From the NCBI GenBank assembly GCA_018713755.1, contig DVOG01000071.1, positions 1 to 19,295 of the forward strand: 19,295 bases of DNA, read 5' to 3'. Below are positions 1 to 5,791 of the stretch, in pieces. Under the pieces are notes generated by a model, which was not told the DNA's origin, made no database searches, and saw nothing but the letters and a program-made list of their open reading frames with translations. Numbering within the stretch: position 1 is the first letter of the stretch; each line of letters begins with the position of its first letter. The translations under genes and the position numbers were made by a program. Source of the stretch: Candidatus Spyradosoma merdigallinarum (GTDB taxonomy: Bacteria; Verrucomicrobiota; Verrucomicrobiia; Opitutales; UBA953).

Positions 1-2
1 CA

Positions 3-80
3 GGTCGCGAGCGTCGCGCCTTCGCGGATCAGTCGATGGCAGCCGCGCGATCCCGGCTGCTCGACGCATCCAAAAAATAA
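3..80 (+). CDS. Possible C-terminal end of an upstream gene (partial)
   Basis: One frame is open from the window edge to a TAA at 78-80, giving 25 residues that are rich in Arg and Ala and end in DASKK. It stops 27 bases before the lipoprotein start, so it could be the tail of an upstream gene in the same operon. The stretch is too short to name a family. In such GC-rich DNA an open frame of this length is expected by chance, so this is only a possibility. Confidence 0.25.
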   Translation, partial: GRERRAFADQSMAAARSRLLDASKK

Positions 81-107
81 TTACAGAACAGGAAGCAGAA
101 AAGTTTT

Positions 108-1898
108 ATGAAAAAAGCATACTTCGCAAAATGCGCTCCCGCGCTTCTCATCGCGGCGCTCGCGCTCGGAATGTTCTCCGGCTGCGATTCTCGCTCAAAG
201 GCGGATGCGCCTGCGGGACAAGCGGCCGCGCCGGCGCGAGCTCCGCTGACGCTGTCGCAGGACGCGGCGGGAACGGTGACGGTGAGCGGGACGGATTTTT
301 CCGCAAAGTTCTCTTCGAAGACGGGGTCGCTCGACGCGCTCGTCTACAAGGGGAAAAACATCTTTTTCGGCGGGAACGGCCCGAAGCTCGACGCTTTCCG
401 CGCCATCGTCAACAACGACGGATGGGCTTACAGAAAATGGTTTCAGTACGGGCTCTTCGACATGGCGCACGAAGTCGTCGGCGCGCCGTATGCCGTGCGA
501 AATTCCGACGGCACGGTGACGTTTTCCGCGCTCGTGCGTTCCCGCGGGAAAAATGAGGGCGTGCTCAAAGGCGACCCGCTGGTTCAGGGAGGAAATCCTT
601 TGACCGGACTTCCCGTGAAAATCGAACGCCGCCGCGCGCTCGGCGAAAACGATTTTTCTTTTCTGACGCAGCAGATTTGGACGGTTTATCCCGACGGCTC
701 GATCGAGCTCGCCGCCTCCATTTCTTCGAATCGTCCGGAGACGGATTTGCCCCGCCTCGGCTACGCGATGGACGTTCCCGCGGCGTTTTCCGATTTCACT
801 TACTACGGCCGCGGCCCGCAGGAAAATTACAGAGACCGCGAGAGCGGCGCCTTCATCGGCATCTATGAATCCTCGGTCAAGGAACAGTTCGTGAACTACA
901 CGAAGCCGCAGGAAATGGCCAATCACGAGGACGTCCGCTGGTGCGCGCTGCGCGACGCGAAGGGCGACGGCGCGATCTTCATCGCCTCGCTCGGCGAATT
1001 TTCCGCGCAGGCGCTTCCCGTGAAGGCGGAAGATTTGCTGCTCGCTTCGAACACGTTCAAGCTCAAGGAAAAAATCGAGAAAACGCAGGCGACGACGCTT
1101 CGCCTCGACGCCGGCGTGCGCGGGCTCGGCGGCGCGAGCTGCGGCCCGGACACGGAGCCGCGCGACAAAGTTTTCGCCGTGCAGACGGATTTCGGCTTCA
1201 TCATTCGCCCTGTTTCCGCCGATTCCGACCTGTCCGTCCTGGCGAACGTCTCTCCGGCGGGAGCCGTGCCGATCTCGATCGTCCGCGACGAGGCGACGGG
1301 CGTCGTTTCCGTCCTGAGCCGCAATGCCGACAAGAAAAAAATTCTCGTCAGCGTCGACGGACGTCCCGCGCAGGAATGCGTCGGGCAGATTCCTTTCCGC
1401 GACGGCGGAAAAATTTCCGCCTGGTATGCGGACGGCTCCGGCGCGCGCTCCGAAATGACGTTCCCGAAAATCGAAAAAGTCCGCCCGAAAGTCATTTTCG
1501 CGAGTTCGCAGAACAGCGTCCGCGAGGCCGCCGCGAATCTCACGGACAACGATCCCGCGACGCTTTGGCACACGGAATATTCCGTGACGCAGAAAGACTA
1601 TCCGCACTGGGTGGATTTCGACGTCGGCGAAACCCGGAAAATCAAGGGCGTGAGCTATCTCCCGCGCCAGGACGGGAGCGGCAACGGCGACGTCAAAGGC
1701 TACGAAATCTTCGTCAGCGCCGACGGCAAAAACTGGGGCGCTCCCGTCGCTTCCGGGGCATTCTCTTCGGACAAGGCGGAAAAGCGCGTGCTGTTTTCCG
1801 CTCCCGTCGAAGCGCGCTACGTGCGCTTCCGCGCGCTTTCCGCGCAGCGCAACGAGGGCTACGCTTCCGGCGCGGAATTTTCCGTGCTCGAAGACTGA
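108..1898 (+). CDS. Lipoprotein with beta-galactosidase small-chain-like domain and C-terminal discoidin (F5/8 type C) domain
   Basis: A 596-residue exported protein. Residues 1-26 form a lipoprotein signal ending in a lipobox (GMFSGC, Cys26), so it should be anchored in a membrane facing the periplasm or cell surface. Residues about 48-335 resemble domain 5 of LacZ-type family 2 glycosidases (Bgal_small_N): YYGRGPQENYRDR, then PQEMANHEDVRW, are its signature segments. Residues about 460-594 look like an F5/8 type C carbohydrate-binding domain (NLTDNDPATLWHTE, GYEIFVSADGKNW, ARYVRFRA). The family 2 TIM-barrel with its acid/base and nucleophile glutamates is absent, and the protein has its own signal peptide, so it is not a fragment of a longer LacZ. 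I infer a glycan-binding or accessory role, or a partner for a separate catalytic chain. An AGGAAG element lies 12 bases upstream. Domain assignment is fairly sure; function is not. Confidence 0.85.
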   Translation: MKKAYFAKCAPALLIAALALGMFSGCDSRSKADAPAGQAAAPARAPLTLSQDAAGTVTVSGTDFSAKFSSKTGSLDALVYKGKNIFFGGNGPKLDAFRAIVNNDGWAYRKWFQYGLFDMAHEVVGAPYAVRNSDGTVTFSALVRSRGKNEGVLKGDPLVQGGNPLTGLPVKIERRRALGENDFSFLTQQIWTVYPDGSIELAASISSNRPETDLPRLGYAMDVPAAFSDFTYYGRGPQENYRDRESGAFIGIYESSVKEQFVNYTKPQEMANHEDVRWCALRDAKGDGAIFIASLGEFSAQALPVKAEDLLLASNTFKLKEKIEKTQATTLRLDAGVRGLGGASCGPDTEPRDKVFAVQTDFGFIIRPVSADSDLSVLANVSPAGAVPISIVRDEATGVVSVLSRNADKKKILVSVDGRPAQECVGQIPFRDGGKISAWYADGSGARSEMTFPKIEKVRPKVIFASSQNSVREAAANLTDNDPATLWHTEYSVTQKDYPHWVDFDVGETRKIKGVSYLPRQDGSGNGDVKGYEIFVSADGKNWGAPVASGAFSSDKAEKRVLFSAPVEARYVRFRALSAQRNEGYASGAEFSVLED

Positions 1899-1921
1899 CG
1901 CCTTCGTCGCACGGGACGCTT

Positions 1922-1938
1922 CGGCGGAGTTCCCGCCG
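1922..1938 (+). repeat. Short inverted repeat after the lipoprotein gene
   Basis: CGGCGG and CCGCCG form a six-base perfect hairpin with a five-base loop, 24 bases after the stop. It sits directly in front of the stronger U-tract terminator and may add to 3'-end formation. Confidence 0.35.
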
Positions 1939-1940
1939 AG

Positions 1941-1974
1941 AAAAAAGGGCGCAGGGATGCGTCCTTTTTTTTTC
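1941..1974 (+). terminator. Intrinsic terminator of the lipoprotein gene
   Basis: An A6 run, GGGCGCA, a GGGA loop and TGCGTCC are followed by T9. The stem has seven base pairs, one of them G-U, plus six A-U pairs. The A and T runs on either side make it potentially bidirectional. It separates the lipoprotein from the acetyltransferase, which therefore probably has its own promoter. Confidence 0.8.
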
Positions 1975-2014
1975 CGTTTTTCATAAACAAGAATTATCGA
2001 AAGGCAAGAAAGCT

Positions 2015-2581
2015 ATGACGCTTCGGGAATTTTTGGACATCGCCGCCGCGCGGCGGCCGCTCAACACGCCGGAAATTCAGCGCTTCATGGACGCGATGAG
2101 CGACGAGGCGCGCCGAATCACGTGCGCGATCAACGGCGCCTACCATTCGCAGGAAGAACTGCGGGAATTGTTCGCTCGGCTTTTCGGCAGGCCGGTTGAC
2201 CCGACGTTTCGCGTGTTCCCGCCGTTTTACACGGATTTCGGGAAAAATATCACCGTCGGCAAAAACGTCTTCATCAACGCCGGCTGCCATTTTCAGGATC
2301 ATGGCGGCGTGAGCATCGGCGACGGCTGTCTGATCGGCCACAACGTCGTTTTCGCAACGCTCAATCACGACTTCAATCCGGCGACGCGCGCCGCGATGAC
2401 GCCCGCGCCGATTAAGCTGGGGAAAAACGTCTGGATCGGATCGAACGCCGTGATTTTGCCGGGCGTGAGCATCGGCGACGGCGCGATCGTCGCCGCGGGC
2501 GCCGTGGCGACGAAAGACGTTCCCGCCAACTGCGTCGTCGGAGGCGTTCCCGCGCGGCGCATTCGCGACATCGCGCTTTGA
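2015..2581 (+). CDS. Maltose/galactoside-type sugar O-acetyltransferase
   Basis: A 188-residue member of the Maa/LacA/NodL family of left-handed beta-helix acetyltransferases, which move acetyl from acetyl-CoA to a sugar hydroxyl in the cytoplasm. Residues 1-55 match the N-terminal helical Mac domain. From about residue 75 hexapeptide repeats follow (ITVGKN, VSIGDG, IKLGKN, VSIGDG), with the expected interruption carrying the catalytic histidine in TLNHDF (His118), and the usual VVGGVPAR end at 175-182. The open frame runs far upstream, but homology and length support this ATG, which is preceded by a weak GAAAGG element. The length matches the family. The sugar acceptor cannot be told from sequence. 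It stands alone between a terminator and dapB. Confidence 0.88.
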   Translation: MTLREFLDIAAARRPLNTPEIQRFMDAMSDEARRITCAINGAYHSQEELRELFARLFGRPVDPTFRVFPPFYTDFGKNITVGKNVFINAGCHFQDHGGVSIGDGCLIGHNVVFATLNHDFNPATRAAMTPAPIKLGKNVWIGSNAVILPGVSIGDGAIVAAGAVATKDVPANCVVGGVPARRIRDIAL

Positions 2582-2662
2582 GCGCGCTCCCGCCGCCTCT
2601 GCTCCCTTTTCTTCCGAAAAAACAGGTGGAAATCAGCGCCGTTTCGTGATTAAAAAGAACGC

Positions 2663-3394
2663 ATGAAAATTTTGCTGAACGGATACAAGGGCCGCATGGG
2701 GCAGGCGATCGTCGCCGCCGCGGAAAACGCCGGCGCGGAGATCGCCGCGAAGAGCGACGTCGGAGAACCTTGGACGCGGGAACAGGTCGCCGCCTGCGAC
2801 GCCGCCGTCGATTTTTCTTTTCATGAAGCGACGCCCGCGCTCGCGGAAATCTGCGCGGAGACGGGAACGCCGCTCGTCATCGGCACGACGGGGCACACGC
2901 CCGAAGAACGCGCCCGCATCGAGGCGGCGGCGAAAAAAATTCCCGTCGTCTGGGCGGGCAACTATTCCGTCGGCGTGAATGTGCTGAACTGGCTCGTCGG
3001 CAAGGCGGCCGCGCTGCTGGATTCCTCGTTCCAGGTCGAAGTCGTCGAAATGCATCACCGGCACAAGAAGGACGCGCCTTCGGGAACGGCGGCGAAGCTG
3101 ATTTCGCTCGTCGAAAACGCGCGCGGGCTCGACGCGTCGGCGGAGCGGCACGGACGCGTCGGGCTCGTCGGCGAGCGTTCCCGCGACGAAATCGGCGTGC
3201 ATTCTCTGCGCGGCGGGAGCGTCGTCGGCGACCACACGGTCATTTTCGCCGGCGAGGGCGAACGCGTCGAACTGACGCACAAGGCGGAGTCGCGCGCGAT
3301 TTTCGCCAACGGCGCGGTTCACGCCGCGGGATGGGTCGTCGGCAAGGCGCCGGGAATTTACGGCATGGAGGCCGTTCTCGGGCTCGACGCGTGA
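2663..3394 (+). CDS. dapB: 4-hydroxy-tetrahydrodipicolinate reductase
   Basis: A 243-residue DapB, catalysing the NAD(P)H-dependent reduction step of the diaminopimelate/lysine pathway that also feeds peptidoglycan. The N-terminal Rossmann fold shows GYKGRMG (7-13), VDFSFHEA (49-56) and GTTG (74-77). The catalytic and substrate-binding stretch EMHHRHKKDAPSGTA covers 129-143, with the His pair at 131-132 and the conserved Lys at 135, as in the E. coli enzyme. RGGSVVGDH and the C-terminal GIYGMEAVLGL are also typical. It is somewhat shorter than the 265-275 residues common in proteobacteria but complete. No other lysine-pathway gene lies beside it here; the next gene begins 72 bases downstream. 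Confidence 0.96.
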   Translation: MKILLNGYKGRMGQAIVAAAENAGAEIAAKSDVGEPWTREQVAACDAAVDFSFHEATPALAEICAETGTPLVIGTTGHTPEERARIEAAAKKIPVVWAGNYSVGVNVLNWLVGKAAALLDSSFQVEVVEMHHRHKKDAPSGTAAKLISLVENARGLDASAERHGRVGLVGERSRDEIGVHSLRGGSVVGDHTVIFAGEGERVELTHKAESRAIFANGAVHAAGWVVGKAPGIYGMEAVLGLDA

Positions 3395-3427
3395 GCGCGG
3401 GAACGGGACGATTCGAACTTGAAGCCG

Positions 3428-3450
3428 CGGGAACGTTTCCCGATACTTTT
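3428..3450 (+). terminator. Weak terminator-like hairpin after dapB
   Basis: CGGGAA, loop CGT, TTCCCG (3428-3442) is followed by a loose T-rich stretch (ATACTTTT). The stem is short and the U tract broken, so it could be a weak terminator or simply a copy of the CGGGAACG word that recurs in this genome. Confidence 0.35.
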
Positions 3451-3466
3451 CCTCTGAATTTTCAGC

Positions 3467-4054
3467 ATGCTGTTCCGCAAAAAAATTTTTCTGACGCTTG
3501 CGTTCGCCGCGCTCGCCGTTCCCGCGTTCCCGCAGCAGTCCTCGCGGGCGCAGCTTGCCGGGCTGAGCGAAGACGTCGCTTCGCTGCGCGCGGAAGTCGC
3601 GCGGCTGCGCATTGAGCTCGACGAGCTGCGCGCGGAAAACGCCCGCCTGTTCGAGCTCGCGGAAAAAAAGATCGATCCCGCGGAGACGCCGGAGGCGAAA
3701 GTCGCTTCGCTGCGCGCCGAAGTCAAGGAGATGCTCGCCGTGCAGCGGCGGGAAATCACGGCGGAGACCGATACGAAAATCAAGGCGCTCGCCGACATGA
3801 CGAATCGCGCGATGTCGGATTTGTCCGGGAGCGTGAACCGCGCCGTCGCCGCGGCCGCCGTCCCCGCGCCCGTTCCGAAGCCGACGGATTTTCCGTCGGG
3901 CGGCATTGAATATACGGTCAAGGCCGGCGACACGCTCGGAAAAATCATCGCGCGGCACGGCTCGCGGCAGGACTGGATTCTTTACGCGAATCCCGGCTTG
4001 GATCCGGACAAGATTTACGTCGGGCAAAAACTGTTCGTCCCGCAGAAAGACTGA
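3467..4054 (+). CDS. Secreted coiled-coil LysM peptidoglycan-binding protein
   Basis: A 195-residue protein. Residues 1-23 form a Sec signal peptide (FRKK, a hydrophobic core, then VPAFPQQ) without a lipobox, so the product should be free in the periplasm. Residues about 30-68 and 76-100 are heptad-rich coiled coil (LSEDVASLRAEVARLRIELD). After an Ala/Pro linker (128-140) a single LysM module fills 148-192 (YTVKAGDTLGKIIARHG, then PDKIYVGQKLFVP), a fold that binds N-acetylglucosamine in peptidoglycan. The gene ends 13 bases before parB, so the two are probably co-transcribed. It carries no enzyme domain, and I infer a structural or scaffold role at the wall. The specific family is not recognised. 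Confidence 0.88.
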   Translation: MLFRKKIFLTLAFAALAVPAFPQQSSRAQLAGLSEDVASLRAEVARLRIELDELRAENARLFELAEKKIDPAETPEAKVASLRAEVKEMLAVQRREITAETDTKIKALADMTNRAMSDLSGSVNRAVAAAAVPAPVPKPTDFPSGGIEYTVKAGDTLGKIIARHGSRQDWILYANPGLDPDKIYVGQKLFVPQKD

Positions 4055-4067
4055 ATTTCTTTTGACC

Positions 4068-5081
4068 ATGGCTCAGCAGAAAAAAAGCAGCGGATTGGGA
4101 CGCGGGCTGAAATCGCTGATTTCCGCCTCGGCGGTCGCTCAGGCGAAAACGGCGTCGTTCAGCCGCGGCAAAAGCGGCGGCGCCTCCGTTCCCGCGCCGC
4201 AGAAAAAGACCGTTTCGGCGGCTTCCGCTCCCGCGGGGAAAACGCCCGAAAGCGTTCCCGCGCCGCAGCCGGAGCGCGCGCTTCCGTTTCGCGAGATTTC
4301 CGTCGAGGCCGTCGTTCCCGCGCCGCATCAGTCGCGTAAAACGTTCGACGAAGCGGCGCTGCGGGAACTCGCGGATTCCATCCGGGCGGAAGGGTTGCTT
4401 CAGCCGATCGTCGTGCGGGAAGTTCCCGACGGGAAATTCGAGCTGATCGCCGGCGAGCGCCGTTGGCGCGCGTTCCGCCTGCTGAAGCTGAAGATGATCC
4501 CCGCGCGCGTCGTCGAGGCCAGCGACGCGTCGAGCGCGGCGATGACGCTGATCGAAAATCTGCAGCGCGAAGATTTGAACCCGATTGAAGAGGCCGTCGG
4601 GCTGGGCAGCCTGATGCGGGATTTCAACCTGACGCAGGAAGCGGTCTCCGAGCGCGTCGGCAAGGCGCGCTCGTCCGTGGCGAACGCGCTGCGGCTGCTT
4701 TCGCTCGAACCGGAAATCCAGGGCTTCGTCGCCTCCGGAATGCTTTCCGCCGGGCACGCGAAAGTGTTGCTGAGCGTGGAAGACAAGGCGCAGCGGCTGC
4801 TGCTGGCGCGGCGTTTCGTCGAGACGCAGTGCAGCGTGCGCGCCGCGGAAGATTTGGCGAAGCGCGCGCGGGAAGGGAAGACGCTCGTCCCGGCGGAATC
4901 CGCGGAGCCCGTCGTCCGCAGAATTTCCGAGGAAATTTTCCGCATCGAGAAACTGCTTTGCTCGCGTTTTCACACGAAAGTGCTCGTCAAGCACGGCAAG
5001 AAATCCGGAAAAATTCTCATAGAATACCGCGGGAACGACGAGCTCGCGCGCCTGCTCGAGTGTTTCGGCGTGAAGGACTGA
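4068..5081 (+). CDS. parB: Chromosome partitioning protein ParB (CTPase, Spo0J family)
   Basis: A 337-residue ParB that loads at parS sites, slides as a CTP-bound clamp and is moved by ParA. GLGRGLKSLI (9-18) is the typical N-terminal ParA-contact segment, followed by a long Ala/Pro/Lys linker. The N-terminal domain includes GLLQPIVVRE (109-118) and the CTP-binding box GERRWRA (129-135); the third conserved box ENLQREDLNPIEEA spans 163-176. The helix-turn-helix that reads parS is at about 188-211 (LTQEAVSERVGKARSSVANA). A C-terminal dimer domain covers the last 60 residues. The ATG at 4068 gives the classic start MAQQKKSSGLGRG; a TTG two codons upstream is possible. No parA gene and no clear parS is visible in this window, which is unusual because parA is often adjacent. 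Confidence 0.95.
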   Translation: MAQQKKSSGLGRGLKSLISASAVAQAKTASFSRGKSGGASVPAPQKKTVSAASAPAGKTPESVPAPQPERALPFREISVEAVVPAPHQSRKTFDEAALRELADSIRAEGLLQPIVVREVPDGKFELIAGERRWRAFRLLKLKMIPARVVEASDASSAAMTLIENLQREDLNPIEEAVGLGSLMRDFNLTQEAVSERVGKARSSVANALRLLSLEPEIQGFVASGMLSAGHAKVLLSVEDKAQRLLLARRFVETQCSVRAAEDLAKRAREGKTLVPAESAEPVVRRISEEIFRIEKLLCSRFHTKVLVKHGKKSGKILIEYRGNDELARLLECFGVKD

Positions 5082-5083
5082 CG

Positions 5084-5118
5084 GCGGGAACGGAAAATCC
5101 GTCCGCCCGCGTTCCCGC
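5084..5118. repeat. Inverted repeat of the word GCGGGAACG between parB and rbfA
   Basis: GCGGGAACG (5084-5092) is exactly complementary to CGTTCCCGC (5110-5118), a nine-base stem with a 17-base loop. No proper U tract follows, so it is not a clear terminator. It may be a processing or stability element of the parB-rbfA transcript, or just the genome's frequent word in both orientations. Confidence 0.5.
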
Positions 5119-5158
5119 GCCTTTCGTCGGAAAACAAGAACGGAGAAAATTTTTTTTC

Positions 5159-5578
5159 ATGTCCCAGAGAACCGTCCGCATCAACGAACTTCTGCGCCGC
5201 GAAATCAGCGACCAGCTTCACGAGCGCTGGCGTAGCGAGAGCGTGCGCATCACCGTGACCGCCGTCGAAATTTCGCCGGATTTGCGCGACGCGCGCATTT
5301 ATTACGCCGTGCTCGGCGGAAACGAGGAAAAAGCCGCGGCGCGGCGCCTGCTCGAGCGCGTGACGAAAACGCTGCGCATGGAAGTGGCGAAGCGCGTCAT
5401 TCTGAAATATACGCCTGCCTATCGTTTCATCGAAGACCGCGGCGCGGAAGGCGGCGTGGCGCTGCTGAACCGTCTCGACGAAATCGCCGCGGAGGACGCC
5501 GCCCGCGATGCGCGTTACGGGAACGTCGCCGCTTCCGGGGACGACGGCGAGTCCGCGCGGGAACGGCAAAAATCTTGA
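5159..5578 (+). CDS. rbfA: 30S ribosome-binding factor A
   Basis: A 139-residue RbfA, a single KH-like domain protein that binds the immature 30S subunit and helps 16S rRNA 5'-end processing and late assembly. The N-terminus RTVRINELLRREISDQL and the segment VTAVEISPDLRDARIYYAV (about residues 37-55) match the family core, followed by the helix with the R..L..V...LR pattern and the strand KYTPAYRFIEDRGAE. The last 25 residues are an acidic tail beyond the domain. The ATG is chosen because it gives the usual N-terminus; a GGAG lies upstream at 5142-5145, further than usual, with a T-run between. It lies 77 bases after parB. Confidence 0.9.
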   Translation: MSQRTVRINELLRREISDQLHERWRSESVRITVTAVEISPDLRDARIYYAVLGGNEEKAAARRLLERVTKTLRMEVAKRVILKYTPAYRFIEDRGAEGGVALLNRLDEIAAEDAARDARYGNVAASGDDGESARERQKS

Positions 5579-5602
5579 CAAGACGGCGCTCCCGTAAAAA
5601 AT
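5575..5602 (+). promoter_or_regulatory. Candidate leuA promoter
   Basis: A perfect -35 hexamer TTGACA (5575-5580), overlapping the rbfA stop codon, is followed after 16 bases by AAAAAT (5597-5602), a four-of-six match to the -10 consensus. Transcription would begin near 5609, just ahead of the candidate leader peptide. The -10 element is weak, so this rests mainly on the -35 hexamer and its position. Confidence 0.4.
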
Positions 5603-5613
5603 AGCGTTTCATC

Positions 5614-5673
5614 GTGATTCACGGATTACATCGACTTCGCCGGACGGCGCTGCTTCTCCCCGCAGGGGAGTAG
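5614..5673 (+). CDS. Candidate leucine-rich leader peptide of leuA
   Basis: A 19-codon frame beginning with GTG and ending TAG at 5671. It encodes VIHGLHRLRRTALLLPAGE (first residue Met if initiated at GTG). Five of the 19 codons are Leu, three of them consecutive and in three different codons (CTG CTT CTC, 5650-5658). Placement between a promoter-like element and leuA, followed by competing hairpins and a terminator, is the layout of a ribosome-mediated attenuator such as leuL. No clear Shine-Dalgarno precedes the GTG, a point against it. Such short frames also arise by chance. Confidence 0.5.
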   Translation: MIHGLHRLRRTALLLPAGE

Positions 5674-5680
5674 ATTTCTT
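5656..5680 (+). promoter_or_regulatory. Hairpin overlapping the Leu codons of the leuA leader
   Basis: CTCCCC, loop GCA, GGGGAG (5656-5670) is a perfect six-base stem followed by a T-rich stretch (ATTTCTTTTT, 5674-5683). Its 5' arm includes the last Leu codon of the candidate leader peptide, so a ribosome stalled there would prevent it from folding. It may be a pause hairpin or a first weak terminator. Confidence 0.45.
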
Positions 5681-5722
5681 TTTCTGCGGAGCGGCGGACC
5701 GCAGAGATTCCGCCGAAATTTT

Positions 5723-5757
5723 TCCGTCGGGAACCGCGTTCCCGCTCCGGATTTTTT
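5723..5757 (+). terminator. Candidate attenuator terminator before leuA
   Basis: An inner perfect stem CGGGAAC/GTTCCCG (5728-5734 and 5738-5744, loop CGC) is extended by TCCG/CGGA (5723-5726 and 5748-5751) across a small asymmetric bulge, and runs straight into T6 (5752-5757). It lies 35 bases before the leuA ATG on the leuA strand. Its 3' arm can instead pair with an upstream segment: CGGAGCGG at 5687-5694 is perfectly complementary to CCGCTCCG at 5742-5749. That gives the antiterminator alternative expected of an attenuator. Confidence 0.6.
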
Positions 5758-5791
5758 GCAGCCGTTCAACCACCTTTTTTATTTATTCCGA

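Noticed and set aside
195..1607. Long minus-strand open frame opposite the lipoprotein gene
   Set aside because: Arg-rich, no domain, mirrors the third-position GC bias of the real gene; the same holds for the minus-strand frames at 2633-4069, 3945-4994 and 5783-7309.
941..2014. Upstream extension of the acetyltransferase reading frame
   Set aside because: It is Arg-rich shadow sequence of the lipoprotein gene, crosses a terminator, and is far longer than any Maa/LacA protein.
5601..5625. parS-like sequence near GTTTCATCGTGATTCAC
   Set aside because: It lacks the palindromic core TGTTTCACGTGAAACA; too many mismatches to call a ParB site.
5756..5791. TTG start adding 12 residues to LeuA
   Set aside because: The TTG overlaps the T-run of the attenuator terminator, and LeuA family N-termini fit the ATG at 5792.
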